Positions 24,316-36,299 of a DNA stretch of 64,000 bases are shown piece after piece. The stretch's first letter is position 1. Every line of letters starts with the position of its first letter. The notes below the pieces were generated by a model. It was not told the DNA's origin. It searched no databases and saw only the letters and a program-made list of their open reading frames with translations. The stretch spans positions 75,414-139,413 of the forward strand of contig NMRA01000276.1 in the NCBI GenBank assembly GCA_002633005.1, given 5' to 3'. Source of the DNA: Phoronis australis. Its lineage: Eukaryota; Phoronida; Phoronidae. Made by a program: the position numbers and the translations under genes.

Positions 24316-24606
24316 ACATTAAATCGTCAGAATACTGCCAGCTCACTATCCAATGAAACTGAAGACATTTCGACCTGCCAATGAATCCGAGTATGCTTTT
24401 TAAGATTAACAGACAAACATTTTACAATTAATTTTTCAAACTAAAATCAGTGTGTTTGAAAGAGCATGGAGAAATATATCTGTTTTTAGAAACATCTGAA
24501 TTGCTTTTTCACCACACTAGTAACATTAAAGTGGATAAAAATTGTCAATATGATTCAGAAATGAAATGTTGGGGTGTTAATCAAGTGTAGTACTGCTGAT
24601 CTAGCT

Positions 24607-24860
24607 TGTGTCACGCCCAGACATGTGACAGAGTGTCACGCCCTGATATGTGACAGAGTGTCACGCTCAGACATGTGACAGAGTGTCACGCCCTGACATG
24701 TGACAGAGTGTCACGCCCAGACATGTGCCAGAGTGTCACGCCCAGACATGTGTTAGAGTGTCATGCCCAGACATGTGCCAAAGTGTCACGCCCAGACATG
24801 TGCCAGAGACTGAGCAATTTTTATGACAGGGCAAGACATGTGCCAGAGACTAAGCAATTT
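24607..24860. repeat. 27-bp minisatellite
   Basis: About eight units of GTGTCACGCCCAGACATGTG plus ACAGA, changing to a longer variant (GACTGAGCAATTTTTATGA) at the right end. Confidence 0.88.
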
Positions 24861-25183
24861 TTATGAGAGATTGAGCTATTTTTACCATATACGGTGGTCA
24901 GGGTCGAAAGAGAAACGACAAAAACTCTTCAGTTTGTGATGCAATATGGCAAACAAATGAAATTTCATTCTGTCGAATTTCTCCACAAAAATAACTGATC
25001 AGTTTCTTTTAACATGGGTTGCATTGCACAGATATTACCAAAATAACATTTGGTACAAATTTAAGCATTTGCAGGAATTTGGATAGCCTCTGAAAAATAA
25101 AATTAATGGCAATTTTAGCAATATCGTCCCAAAATGAATAGTGAAGACTATCAAGCTGACTTAGAGAGAATGTTTGAACTTAC

Positions 25184-25315
25184 CTCTAGTGAGTCAACAC
25201 TGTCTGTAGAACTGACAGAGGGTGGGTGTGACATGTTGCTGACTTCCCGTAGCCTGCTACTGAGAATGGTGACACTTTCCACCACACCGTATAGATCCAT
25301 CACCACAAACGTGTT
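25184..25315 (-). CDS. NEURL4: NEURL4 exon 12 (end of NHR5 and linker)
   Basis: 132 nt, 44 codons, phase 0 to 0. It reads NTFVVMDLYGVVESVTILSS, the closing NHR strand, then the Ser-rich linker HPPSVSSTDSVDSLE. Acceptor tttttctttcag/AAC; donor AGAG/gtaagt. An open plus-strand frame over the same bases is a shadow. Confidence 0.94.
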
Positions 25316-25392
25316 CTGAAAGAAAAAGGCACATTAAGTATCTCGATAATGTAATATTAGTCAACCATGTTTGGTCCTAAATTTACAACACA

Positions 25393-25640
25393 CACAGCAG
25401 CATATGTAATAACTTGACCGTGACCCAGGGTACTCGCACTATGTAATGACTTGACTGTGACCCAGGGTACTTGCACCATGTAATGACTTGACTATGACCC
25501 AGAGTACTTGCACCATAAAATGATTTGACCGTGATCCAGGTTATCCACACCATGTTATAAGTTGACCAAGACATAGGGTACCCACACCATGTAATATTAA
25601 ACGATGCCCAGGTTACTAAATACAATGTAATAACTTAGCC
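25393..25640. repeat. Degenerate 37-38-bp tandem repeat
   Basis: Six or so units resembling CACCATGTAATGACTTGACT plus GTGACCCAGGGTACTTG. A diverged relative is seen again at 25855-25925 (GTGACCCAGGTGACTCACAC). Confidence 0.75.
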
Positions 25641-26258
25641 ATGATGGTACAGGAGACTCACAGCATGGCCCAAGGATAAGACTTGAGACATTATTTCCCT
25701 AAATGAGTTATGTGACTATAAAGACATTGGATTTTAAATAGAGTGATATTTAATTATTTTTAGAATAGACGTGTGGAGCGTGAGCCCAAATTTCTGCTTT
25801 TCAAGACTTAAAAGTCGCATTTCATGAAGCAGACCCCAGATGAGTCACAGCACAACTTTACCAAGTGACCCACACAGTGAATGTCATAACTACACCGTGA
25901 CCCAGGTGACTCACACAGTAAATACAATAACTAAAATTATAGTAAAACCAGTAAAACTAAAACGACGAGCTTTGGTGCTAAATATGGGGTTCAAGCCACG
26001 CATGAGGAAGTTTCCGTTGCGAAACAAAATGTGTTGATTTCACCGTCAATAATCGACACATTTTATAATGTGCGTTTTCACTTTACCCTATATTGTGACA
26101 CTGTTAGACGAAAAACATTGCACCATTTAAATGGCGACAAAAATGTCGTCACATGCAAAGCTACAACTGTACAAAATCGGGTTCGTGGCACCCCCTGTTG
26201 GTGCTTTTAAACTCATGTGTGCCGTAATTAAAATATTCCCCATGTTTCGAGCGATGCG

Positions 26259-26311
26259 CTCTTTGTCAAGGTTATGATACAGACAGTCTGTATCATATCC
26301 TTGACAAAGAG
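26259..26311. repeat. Near-perfect 26-bp palindrome (hairpin)
   Basis: Arms 26259-26284 and 26286-26311 are reverse complements with one mismatch, separated by one base: CTCTTTGTCAAGGTTATGAT ... and its mirror. No other copy was noticed in the window. Confidence 0.9.
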
Positions 26312-26365
26312 TGCAACTCATGCATAAAACTCAAGAGAGTATTTACCTCTTGTACTTACTTATAT

Positions 26366-26540
26366 GACTACAATTATTCAGCCATGAATGAATCCTTCCC
26401 TTTGGATTGCCCAAAGTTAAATGCCTATAATTATTCAGCCAATGAATCTTTCCCTCTGGATTGCCCTAAGTTAGATGACTATAATTATTCAGTCAATGAA
26501 TTTTTCATTTCTGAATTGCCCAAATTTAATGCAAAATTGG
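26366..26540. repeat. Tandem repeat of about 57 bp, 3 copies
   Basis: Three units of TATAATTATTCAGCCAATGA plus TCTTTCCCTCTGGATTGCCC. They keep a plus-strand frame open by chance. Confidence 0.85.
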
Positions 26541-26592
26541 TAAATGGCAAGTTATTGATTAACAGCAATGAATGTATTTAGTCTTCACTCAC

Positions 26593-26691
26593 CCTGGGGA
26601 TGTTGCTGGCAGCTATGCCCATGTCTTCACCATTTAAGTAAATGTGCATTGATCCATCAGCACACCTCTTGATACCCACTCTATTACCCAC
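26593..26691 (-). CDS. NEURL4: NEURL4 exon 11 (NHR5, continued)
   Basis: 99 nt, 33 codons, phase 0 to 0. It reads [20 protein letters not shown] followed by [13 protein letters not shown], the NHR VG.RVG......HIY.NG.D.G.AA..IP signature. Acceptor cttctttacag/GTG; donor CCAGG/gtgagt. It is shorter than the usual open-frame cut-off. Confidence 0.95.
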
Positions 26692-27157
26692 CTGTAAAGA
26701 AGCATACAAAGATTCACTAACACCCCTTGTTAACTTGCGATCCACAGAGACAAGATAACCGGGACCACTTGGGAAAAATATTCACATATCTCATCTTCAC
26801 AACATATCTCATCCCCACAAATATCATCTCCACATATCTTACCTTCAGGAACTTGAATATATATTTGGTCTAGTCCATCTACATCATTGGAAAGTTTTTG
26901 AAAAAGACCTACATGATGCTTGCACAAGCTTGAATCTCATAGCACTTGTTCCCTTAACCCCTTATGACGAAACATGCAGACTTGTGGTTAGAAACTCACA
27001 TCAACAAATTTAAATATGACAGATAAATGTACAAAAATATAATTTATCAAAAAGTTTGTTTTACATTTCAGTGATTATCAAAGTTGCTCATAAACGCAAG
27101 AGAAGACCAACACAATTAATGTCAGACATCATGCCGTCTGCCTTTCAAACATCATAC

Positions 27158-27376
27158 CTCTAACCTATCCAGACACACCACATAGTTCTCTTTAATGACG
27201 ACCCCATTTTTCTTCACTTCTGAACCAGACACTGTCCATGTGACTTTTGACCTTGACCCCAGTTCCCTGGCAGTTGTAGGGATGCTTGATGGAGGAGTGT
27301 TGTCCGAAACTACCATGGTCGTAAGACCAATAAGAAATGAACCAGACCACTGCTTGGCCAACTGATCAATTTTGAC
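27158..27376 (-). CDS. NEURL4: NEURL4 exon 10 (NHR5, continued)
   Basis: 219 nt, exactly 73 codons, phase 0 to 0. It reads VKIDQLAKQWSGSFLIGLTT, SSIPTTARELGSRSKVTWTV and SGSEVKKNGVVIKENYVVCL, then DRLE. This is the V.ID.....W.GS..IG.T and TW...GS...NG core. Acceptor ttttttgcag/GTC; donor AGAG/gtatga. Confidence 0.95.
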
Positions 27377-27676
27377 CTGCAAAAAATTTTTTTTACAAAA
27401 TATGCATTTTAATTTTGAATGGGTATGAAATCAGTGAGTTGGCACATTTCTAGGTAAACAAGATATAATGTAGGAATCTAGTATGTAAAAACTCAGCTTC
27501 AAGTGATCTAAGCTCCGAGTTGTTTTAGTATAAACAAGCCAAGCGTATTAATGTTCCACAACTACACTGTAATTGGTATGTATTCAGTAGTGTTTATAAG
27601 TTCAAATGAACTCACGACTGCACTGAAAATGGTATGTTTCTAGGAACCTTTACTAGTTTCGTACAAATCAACAGGA

Positions 27677-28470
27677 GCAACACAGAGCATTGAAATGCGT
27701 CCGCAAAATTAATGCACTGCTAACAGGGTGTTTCTAGGGTTGTTAATTTGTATCATAAAAATGGCCACTAGATGGCGCAATAATATCCAATCCCTCCGAA
27801 AACAGGAGCATGCCATTTAATAGAAAGCTATTTGCCAAATTTCAAAAAAAAATTGTCAAGGAACTTCGGAGAAACAAAAAAAATGAAAAAAAAATAAATT
27901 CTCACTAGGGGGCACAGCATTTTTTGGGTACGCCTGAAAGTCGTCAAAGCCTGTAGTTAGTTTCATATAAATACACTTATTATAACAAATTTAATAAAGA
28001 TCCTGCAGTAGGTTTAGGAGATACAGCTATGGGCGCAAAAACAAAACTACCACCAGGAGGCACCGCAGAAGTCGAAGTCGTCATCGTCAACTGCCAATTT
28101 TGAAAATCATCCTCAGAATGATTTGGCTGATAGAGGGGTGAACGCAAAAATTTCCACTAAGTGACACAAAATACCTTCTGATTCCATCTGAAAATGGGAT
28201 GATACTATCATCTCACCAATAGATGCCTATATTCCAAATTTTATGAACATCCATTGAGGACCTTTGAAGATACAGAGGTAAAGTTCGTAAAAAACTAAAA
28301 TTGCCACGAGGGGACACACCAGTAGTCAGATCTGTCCCACAGCCCCCATCATCCGTTGTCAACATCATTAAATACACTTGTTAAAGTAGTAAAGATACTG
28401 CAAAAGGTTTAGGAGAAACAGCCATGGGCGCAAAAATTGCCACTAAGATGTGCCACAGTAGTCAATGAGG
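27677..28470 (+). repeat. Modular repeat R2 with CTCF-like motifs
   Basis: Starts AGCAACACAGAGCATTGAAA, as R4 does. Modules in order: GGCCACTAGATGGCGC (27773), CTCACTAGGGGGCAC (about 27900), TACCACCAGGAGGCACC (about 28050), CCACTAAGTGACA, GCCACGAGGGGACAC and GCCACTAAGATGTGCC. That is two turns of a three-module cycle of about 450 bp. Confidence 0.8.
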
Positions 28471-28479
28471 TTTCCCCAG

Positions 28480-29670
28480 CGTATAAACTTCTGGGCGATC
28501 CGTCATGCTCCTTTTTGGCCCCGCCACTCGTAAATCACACTCAAATTGACCGCCACACACCTAATCGTGATGGGGAAACTTCCCCGCCACGCAAAAATCG
28601 CTAGTAAAAAGATTGCTAGCAAAAAGATCACTAGTAAAATGAATCTCAAGTACAAAATGATCACTAGTAAAAATGATCGCTAGTAACAATGAATAAGTAC
28701 AAGTCACACGGCACCGTTCGCCATTTGTGGATCGAAAGGGAAAAACAATAAGTTTACAATGGGAACTTGAATTGTGCCCCCGTTAAACACAATCACTCAA
28801 TCCTCAATCCCCTTTCGTATTTCGTACCTGGTTTCTGTCTGGTTATCCGGCAATGCACATAAACTTAATGCAGCCGGGGACCAGGCAACGACCTAGATAC
28901 AAATTTTTTAAAATGGGAAAGCGCCAGGGCACGCTAATGATGTAAGAAACAGTAAGATTTCTGCTTCATTCATTTCATTGTGTGCGAGTTTACAAAACAT
29001 TGTGAATTATACTGCAGGGAGTGTGACATCCAACTGTTTAATCAACCATAGCCCTGCGCCATAATGACGATATTGAATGTTAACCAGTCTCAGATTCGTT
29101 AGCATTATACATCGTCTGCTACGCCGGTCAATACAAATCCACTATCACTGATTTATGTTTAACAAGACGATATCAACGGAAGTTTCGTTACACGAATTAG
29201 TTTATTACGTCTACAAAGTTCAAATATTTTTTATTCTATGTTTGTCACTTCCTGGATAATTGAACTTTAACACTTTTTTGTACTCATGTGCGACAGAGAT
29301 CACACTATGCCAGACACTTTGTTAATTTGCTCTTTAGGTTTTACCCAGATACTTCCAATACATGATGCTCAGGTTAAGGTCTTGTCTATGATGAGCAAAC
29401 TGCACCCAATTACATCTAATTTTCAAATTTTGCTTTGGGAAAGTCTACCAACCCCCCCTCCTGATAGGAGGATCTCACTTCATCCCATGCTCACATGTGG
29501 CGCCCGGTTCCGCATCCACGTCAAGCATTCACCACCACGCTCCTTTCGAAACCCAGGCAATAGAGGGAACCCACTTCTCATATTTGCGTGCGGCAACGGG
29601 CTTTGCACTCCGCTTTGGCCATTCACCACCACGCTCCTTTCAAAACCCAGGGGAAACACTGACCGTCATA
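28480..29670. repeat. Dispersed repeat family D, copy 2
   Basis: A longer relative of 18655-19187 with an extra left part that holds several CGCTAGTAAAAA / CACTAGTAAAA runs (28590-28690) and the same 100-bp internal duplication (29470-29650). Confidence 0.7.
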
Positions 29671-30439
29671 ATCATAAATCATCGTCAGCCGCCCTCTTTG
29701 AAGTAAGAACATTATTTACATGCTAATTTTCACAATCATCCTTAGAGCGGTTTGGTTGATAGAGGTGTGGACACCAAAAAACTCGAGAACAGTAAAAAGT
29801 GGCCAATACGTGGCACTAACTAGGTCAAGTACATCTGAAAATGGGAGGAGAGTGTCACCTCACTAATAAATGCCTATATGCCAAATTTTATGAGGACCTT
29901 AAAAGATACAGACAGTGAGGTAAATGTAAAACAAATGCCACTAGGGGGCACACTGTTAGTCAGATCCGTCCGAAAGTCGTCGTCTGTTGCCAAAATCATA
30001 TAAATAAACTTTAGTAATTTTAGTAAAGATCCTACAAATGGTTTAGGCGATACAGTCATGGGCGCAAAAAAACAAAACTGCCACTAGGAGGCGTCACAGT
30101 AATAGAAATCGTCACAAAATCATTGTCAGACGTCCCCTTCATACATGCCAATTTAACAGTCATCCTTAGAGCGGCTTGGTTGATGCAGTGGTGGATGCAA
30201 AAAGACTTGAAAACAGCAAAAATGGCCACTAGGTGGTGCAACTAAGTTGAATCCATCCCAAAACAGGATAGCAACTTCTCACTAATAGTAGCCTATAAGC
30301 CAAATTTTATGAAAATACGTTGAACAGCTGTAAAGATAAAAAGGTAAACATAAAAAACTAAAACTGTCATTAGGGGCACACTGGTAGTCGGATCCATCCA
30401 AAAGTTTGCTCATGCTGTCCCATCCATAAAAAGAACATA

Positions 30440-32253
30440 CCGTATTCGCCGTAATAACCGCCACATGCCCCTATGAGCGTCCCCCCACGCGTTTTCATAC
30501 TTTGCTGAAATAAGCGCCCAGTCCATGAACGTGTACATGCGAACAATGACGTACCTACAGTCCTGCAACTCGGCTACAGTAACATCTTAAATTTATCAAA
30601 AAATTTTTACATGAGTCTTCTAGACCACCAGCAGCACTGCTACGTTAATATTTAGCTGTGACTATACACTTCAAAGTAACGCCTCAAAAAGAACGGAACA
30701 GCGTTGCTACTCTTGCAACAACCGTGTTCCACTATGGTCTGACCTTTCAGTACAGACACATCGACTGTCTCATGAATAAAAACAACTCAGCCGTTAAACG
30801 CACGTGGCCAGGAAGCGCGCGCTAAATATATATGAACCTGTCATCAAAAACATTAGTCGGGAACTATCCATTTATGAAACAAGTAGCATAGCATCGATAA
30901 GAAATGAATATTGGTACTAATTTCCGACAATTTCTAACTATAAAACCTGTTTGCTTTATTTTTGAGATGGATAGTTTGACTAACAATCATTGGTGTTTTT
31001 AAGCCGAATATCCGATAAAATGACAACTGACAGTGAATGCTTACACACCCTTACACCGAAAAATAACTGTCAGATAGTTATGTACGCATCCAGCTACACA
31101 GCGACTAATATGGGCCTTGCCGAGACAAATGTCGAATGTTTTTAGCACATGAGACCGGCAAGTGCTGAACGAAACACGCTCTGGTTTAGGACTACTATTT
31201 GTGCAAATTTCTTTAGACACAATGCACATCTAGCTCGTTAGATTGCGTGGCTCTGGCCAAAAGATGGTCTCTGCTTTGGCCAATGAACTCTGGGCCCGGT
31301 CTCTAATCTTTGTACTCGAAACGAACTCGAAACTATTTTTGGCAATTTCTCTGCTCCTTTTGTGCGAACTTAAGATAATTGGTTCTCATACTGTGCTCGA
31401 ATACATTATAGTTTATGCATAGGAGTTTCTAGTTCAAGTTTGCCCTTGAAGACCCTTATATTCGTGCTACAATCTCGAGTAAAAACTCAAAATTTCGAGT
31501 TCAAACTCGAACTTATTGCTTTAATATTGGGTTTACAAACTGTGAACTAAGGGCAATAAATTATCTACGTAAGTTATTGTGTACTTGAGCATAGAATAAT
31601 AGACACTTGTCTTGAGTTCGCCCAAAAGTAGAGTAGAAAATGCCAAACCTAATTTCGAGTTCCATTTCGAGTAAAAAGATTGGAGACCGGGCCCTGGTGA
31701 CACGCACGCCCTCGCTTACTCGCAGACGAACATCAAAACAAACGTCACGTGACAACAACATGTGTGTTCGTCCAGACATTTTTCTCGCGGTGTTGCCAAT
31801 CATACATGTAGATGGCACAATGTTGCACAGATTTGTACTTAAATCTGCCGTTAATCGATCCAGACTCCACGGGAACTTAATAAAAATCTTAGGGATGCTA
31901 CTTAGAAAACTTAATGAGGATTTCAGGTAATTTGCTTAAGTCGAAACTGTTTTTATTCAAGCATTAAAGTCGCCATATCGAAGATGGCGAGGCAGTTAGT
32001 TTTCGCCCTGGGATTTCAGCACAATTTTCTGTAAAATGATCATGATTTAGCAGCAAAGTTTGATAGCAATGCACCACAGTTTTGTTGAGTCTTTCATAGA
32101 TTACAGATACGTCACAGAGCGTAAACTTGATGAATCTTAGCTTCCGATTTCACCCGATTCGGAGACCGGGTTTAACCGCCTTGGGTTATAATAAGCGCCC
32201 CTCCTGAACCGAACTTTTATAAGCGCCCTGGGCGGTTATTACGGCGAATACGG
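30440..32253. mobile_element. 1.8-kb DNA transposon with TA target and perfect inverted ends
   Basis: Ends are perfect inverted repeats starting CCGTATTCGCCGTAATAACC (23 bp), flanked by TA at 30438-30439 and 32254-32255. Comparison with the uninterrupted repeat R4 at about 56235-56250 shows the empty site. Sub-terminal parts carry AAGCGCCC and GGGCGGTTA motifs, shared with elements A, B and C. No transposase frame was recognised. Superfamily open; TA targets fit mariner-like or ISL2EU-like enzymes. Confidence 0.85.
31292..31697. mobile_element. Nested palindromic element (MITE-like)
   Basis: The left end GGGCCCGGTCTCTAATCTTT and the right end are inverted copies over about 40 bp (GTACTCGAAAC..AACTCGAAA also shared). 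Total about 405 bp, inside the 1.8-kb element. No clear target duplication. Confidence 0.7.
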
Positions 32254-32877
32254 TATGTGCAAAATTTCATGAACGCACATCAAAGGGTTTTGGAGAGCAG
32301 CCGACACCAGACGGACACCTGATGGATGCCAGACAGACGGACGGAGATGACAGCATAATGCGTGCACTAAAACATGTGAGCGCATAATAATGGATCATGC
32401 CCACTGTACACAATGCCAACGTGCTGGAATACTCTACATAATGGATCATGAGAGATTACATCCACTATAAGTCATAACACATAATAACTGTCACTTTTAG
32501 CCGAAGTTGACTGTCCAAATGATTAAACAGTATTTTGACTGCTTTTATTTTGAATTATGCTGAAATATAACTCTGATGTTTAAAACACAAAATCTTCTCA
32601 GCTCAAGTATTCTACAAGCATTCACTCTGACGGCTGATGAATGTATTTGTCTAAACCAATGAGGGTTTTTCATTTAAAGGACTGGGAAAGCTCTTGAATT
32701 GTCTTAAAACTCAAAGAAAATTGACAGCATATGGAATACACAAGTTCCCTTGGTGAAGCATGGTTCTTTCAACCTTCCATAAGTAATGAGGCAAAACTGA
32801 TTCAAATCTATCACAATTAATAAAAAAGGAAATTCCATCCAACTGCAATGAAACTTCAGAGGTCAGCTGTAAAGTAC

Positions 32878-33017
32878 CTCAAAAATCTCATCTGTTTTAA
32901 GTGGATCAGCACTGAAAACGACCCCATGATCAAAACTGCGAGTCCGGCACGCCGTGGCTCCGTTGTTACGCAGACCAATATTTTTTCCACAGCATTGACT
33001 AAATCGATGACTGATAT
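32878..33017 (-). CDS. NEURL4: NEURL4 exon 9 (start of NHR5)
   Basis: 140 nt; two bases then 46 codons. It reads ISHRFSQCCGKNIGLRNNGA, TACRTRSFDHGVVFS and PLKTDEIFE, a clear NHR N-terminus (H...CGKNI.L.NN.T..R..SF..G.V.S..PL...E.FE). Acceptor gtttctatttcag/AT; donor TGAG/gtactt. Two other frames are also open here but do not give NHR motifs. Confidence 0.94.
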
Positions 33018-33413
33018 CTGAAATAGAAACACATTCACAACCCATACGTATAATAAAAATCTGACTTTAAAAAATGGAACCAACAAATTGCTCTACAGAC
33101 ACGTATCAAGAAGATTGCAAGAGCAAAAAAGAGCATTAATAAGCACTTTAATACAGGGCTTGGAAAGACCTATGGCAGAAAAGAGGACAATTTTCCAGAT
33201 GGTATATCATTCCACAAATAAATAGGCTTATGTGATAGAACAGGTTTTTGTGTAATTAACTGCAATATACATTTTTTAAATGAATATAGTCAAAATAACA
33301 TAAAAAGATGACAAACGAGGAAACCAAGATATCAAATAAAAGAAAATTGAAACCAAAAAAGTGGAAAATTCCAAGCCTGGCATTTACACTTACAACTTAT
33401 TCTTTGTTAGCAA

Positions 33414-33640
33414 GGCGTGAGAGTGATGCAGGAATGTGATGCTTTGAGAGTGATGCAGGAATGTGATGCTTTGAGAGTGATGCAGGAATGTGATGCTTTG
33501 AGAGTGATGCAGGAATGTGATGCTTTGAGTGATGCAGGAATGTGATGCTTATCAGAGTGATGCAGGAACGTGATGCTTTGAGAGTGATGCAGGAATGTGA
33601 TGCTTTGAGAGTGATGCAGGAATGTAATGCTTATCAGAGT
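33414..33640. repeat. 27-bp minisatellite
   Basis: About eight units of GAGAGTGATGCAGGAATGTG plus ATGCTTT, with small length variants. Confidence 0.9.
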
Positions 33641-34084
33641 GCACCTCTTTTAAACGTCTGTAACTGACAAGGCAGGTATAATTTGAATGTCTGAGTCACA
33701 TGGTTGGGAGTGTTATATTTCCATAAAACTTTGTTGACCGCAAATAGATTCGTGGCAAACTGAAAAAGCAAGGTTAGCTTAAATTGACAACTTTTTGTAC
33801 AGAATTAATTGTTCACTGCATGGTTTCATGCTAATTTGGGAACTGTGAACCTTCATTACCAGCTTGCAGTTAATATGTGCAAATATCTTAAATTCTGTTG
33901 GCTGGAACTTCTACAAACTATATATTTTCTCAAAGGTGGATAAATTTCATAACAAAGCATGTTATTCTTATTTACTGTTCACAAGATGTGCATTTTTTAA
34001 TAAAATTTGTTGACTTTGAACAGATTTTAAAACTATTGTTTTTCTAATCATTTGATATTTCGTCAACATGTTGATAACGGCAAT

Positions 34085-34245
34085 TTCGAGGGAACCGAGT
34101 CTCAAGATTTTTAAAATAGGTCTTAGCTTTTTAATAATCCACCTTTTAGAGCATTTTGAGCAACAACAGCTGTTTGATGTTTGAAGGCTGCTTTTCAAAA
34201 AACTAGACCCAAAATCGAGACTCTGAGACCCGGTTCCTCGCAACG
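34085..34245. repeat. Short inverted-repeat element
   Basis: GAGGGAACCGAGTCTCAAGA at the left and the inverse of GCGAGGAACCGGGTCTCAGA at the right bracket about 160 bp. Size and shape suggest a MITE; no target duplication could be shown. Confidence 0.4.
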
Positions 34246-35607
34246 TGAGAAATCAGCAACAACGCAGAGCGATGATCAAGAAGTGCACATTCGGCATCAT
34301 ATCAGAATGTTCAGGATTTTTTATTAAGACAGCTAGTAATTTTCACTTAGTAATGAGTTAGGGTAGTTATAATTTCTACATATGATTAGTTTGGGTATTC
34401 CACAATGTAGAAATTTAGGATTAAGTGTTCATTTTTAGTGACCTAATCAAGTCTGCCCGAATGCTCCGAATCACGCGATTAATTATGGCCGAGTTTGTAC
34501 GTCATTTAGCTAAACTAGGTCAACGCGGCTTTATCGAGAAGGGTTGGTACAATGTGGATGTGGTGCAAATAAAATACAGTTCAGAAATCATGAAAATTTT
34601 TCAAAGGGCAAAGAAACAAATACTGAGAGAATTGCGCTGTGAGATTGGTTGAGAAATGACAGAACTGGGCTGAAATTTAGCCATGATTTTATATAGTTAC
34701 TTACAACCGCTTTCACATTGTGAAATAAAACTAATAACACTGTCTCTTGGTTTTCTTTCTTGTATAAATCAAGTTCACTGAACTGTGATCTTCATTCACT
34801 TTTATCGGAGTTACTCGAGGGTCTTAGTTTATATAATGATATCTTAATTCACTGGGCCAGTCTTACCGAGTATCATGCTGATTCTAGTTTCTACAATTAA
34901 TGTCTGATGGTAGACATAAGTTTGTATTAGGCGTATCGCATTTAACCTGGATCCCGTGTCCGGGATTTTGGAGGTGTGAAATACACTGCTAAGCCAAATG
35001 CATGCATGATTCAGGGATTAATTCACTGATGCAATAAATCGTAGCCTCTGTCTATTATGTTTGCAAATATAAACTCCCGTTGGATTATGCCATTGCTTAC
35101 ACTTTTGTACAATTCAGGTTCGATTGAAAGTCCGATGACGATATGCCGACTTTTACAAAATTGACACTAACTTCAAAACACTCTGAAGTGCTCGGTTAAT
35201 AACAGAAATTAACGAAAAATGTAAATGAGACATTGAGCAGAGCTAATCATCATCAGAAATATGGATAAAATAGGATAGATGAAAGTTGGTGAAAAACATC
35301 TAAAGAAGCGTGTATTTGATTTTATTCGATACCTAGAAAAGGCTAAATCAAAGTACATAATTAAAGCAGGCATTTGTCAAAAAATGTTTTTGTGTAATTT
35401 AATTATTTTGTTTTAAGGTTCACAGTTAGATTAAGTCATACATTGTTAACTAGCTGGATACAGAAGCCAGCACAACAGAATTGCCAGCAGGAAGTGCAAA
35501 ACTTGTCATGTGGACAACATTTGCCAGGCTCAAACAAAGTCATTTTTGTGAGTTTAATTCAACACATATTGCCACCAAGTGCAATAAAGTCAAAACAAGA
35601 CAATGAC

Positions 35608-35748
35608 CTGTACCAAACCCTTTGAGCAACGACAGATCTTCTTCATCCTCACCGACCACCTGATTCTCATGCAGTGATGGGATCCTGTTACCTGATGTTA
35701 ATGAAACTTGTGCACACTGGCCATATAGGTCTACGACGCCGAACACAC
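35608..35748 (-). CDS. NEURL4: NEURL4 exon 8 (end of NHR4 and acidic linker)
   Basis: 141 nt; two bases, 46 codons, one base. It starts [20 protein letters not shown], the last NHR strand, followed by the acidic linker HENQVVGEDEEDLSLLKGFG. Acceptor acatgtttcag/GTG. The donor ACAG/gtcatt is the weakest in the gene but is the only one that keeps frame with the next exon. Confidence 0.9.
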
Positions 35749-35844
35749 CTGAAACATGTCACGCACTCTCTTGTTACCTGCTGAGTCAAATTTAGAGGGC
35801 CTCATGTCATGTTCTATCCGTTACTTCAAAGTAATCACTGACAA

Positions 35845-36000
35845 GTGCAACACAGAGCATTGATATACGTTCACAATGTGCATCCTAAATAACGCACATA
35901 TGAGGGATGCTCGTTGTTTTAAACACTCCCACTAAAGAAAGCAATGCTAGTTAACTTAAAATTGACTCTAGGTTTGCAAAGGAAGTCAGCCATGCTCTCC
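35845..36000. repeat. Dispersed repeat, copy 2
   Basis: Relative of 11640-11810 (GAGCATTGATATACG, TGTTTTAAACA, CTCTAGGTTTGCAAAG). Lies just left of exon 7. Confidence 0.5.
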
Positions 36001-36026
36001 TCAACACAATAGTAGTGCACCATTAC

Positions 36027-36196
36027 CTGGTGGTATGCCTGAGCACGCCACACCCATATCCACTCCATCGACAAAGAAGTGCAAGTTGCCTTCAGATGTC
36101 CTCATCATACCAATGCGGGATCCGACTGTGAGTACGTCAAGGTCTATACCATAACCGTTCCTTATGGTTGCGCCATCCTGCATTATGGCAGTGCCG
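36027..36196 (-). CDS. NEURL4: NEURL4 exon 7 (NHR4, continued)
   Basis: 170 nt; one base, 56 codons, one base. It reads [40 protein letters not shown] and [15 protein letters not shown]. These are the NHR strands that carry the G.VMHNG and LHF.VNG.D.GVA signatures in the family. Acceptor tttgtcattcag/CGG; donor CCAG/gtaatg. Confidence 0.95.
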
Positions 36197-36299
36197 CTGA
36201 ATGACAAACAACATGCATGTGCAAAATCTGGCAACTGCATCTGCATAGAATTCTCATTCTCCAAAAGACATAAGATGATAATATAAATTATGATTCATC

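Larger units (their letters stand above)
29700..32360 (+). repeat. Modular repeat R3, split by a DNA transposon
   Basis: Modules at about 29800, 29937 (GCCACTAGGGGGCAC), 30080 (GCCACTAGGAGGCGTC), 30220 (GGCCACTAGGTGGTGC) and 30364. The last module is cut at 30437 by the 1.8-kb element and resumes at 32254 with TATGTGCAAAATTTCATGAA. Its end, with AGACGGACGGAGATGACAGC, matches the end of R4. Confidence 0.8.
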
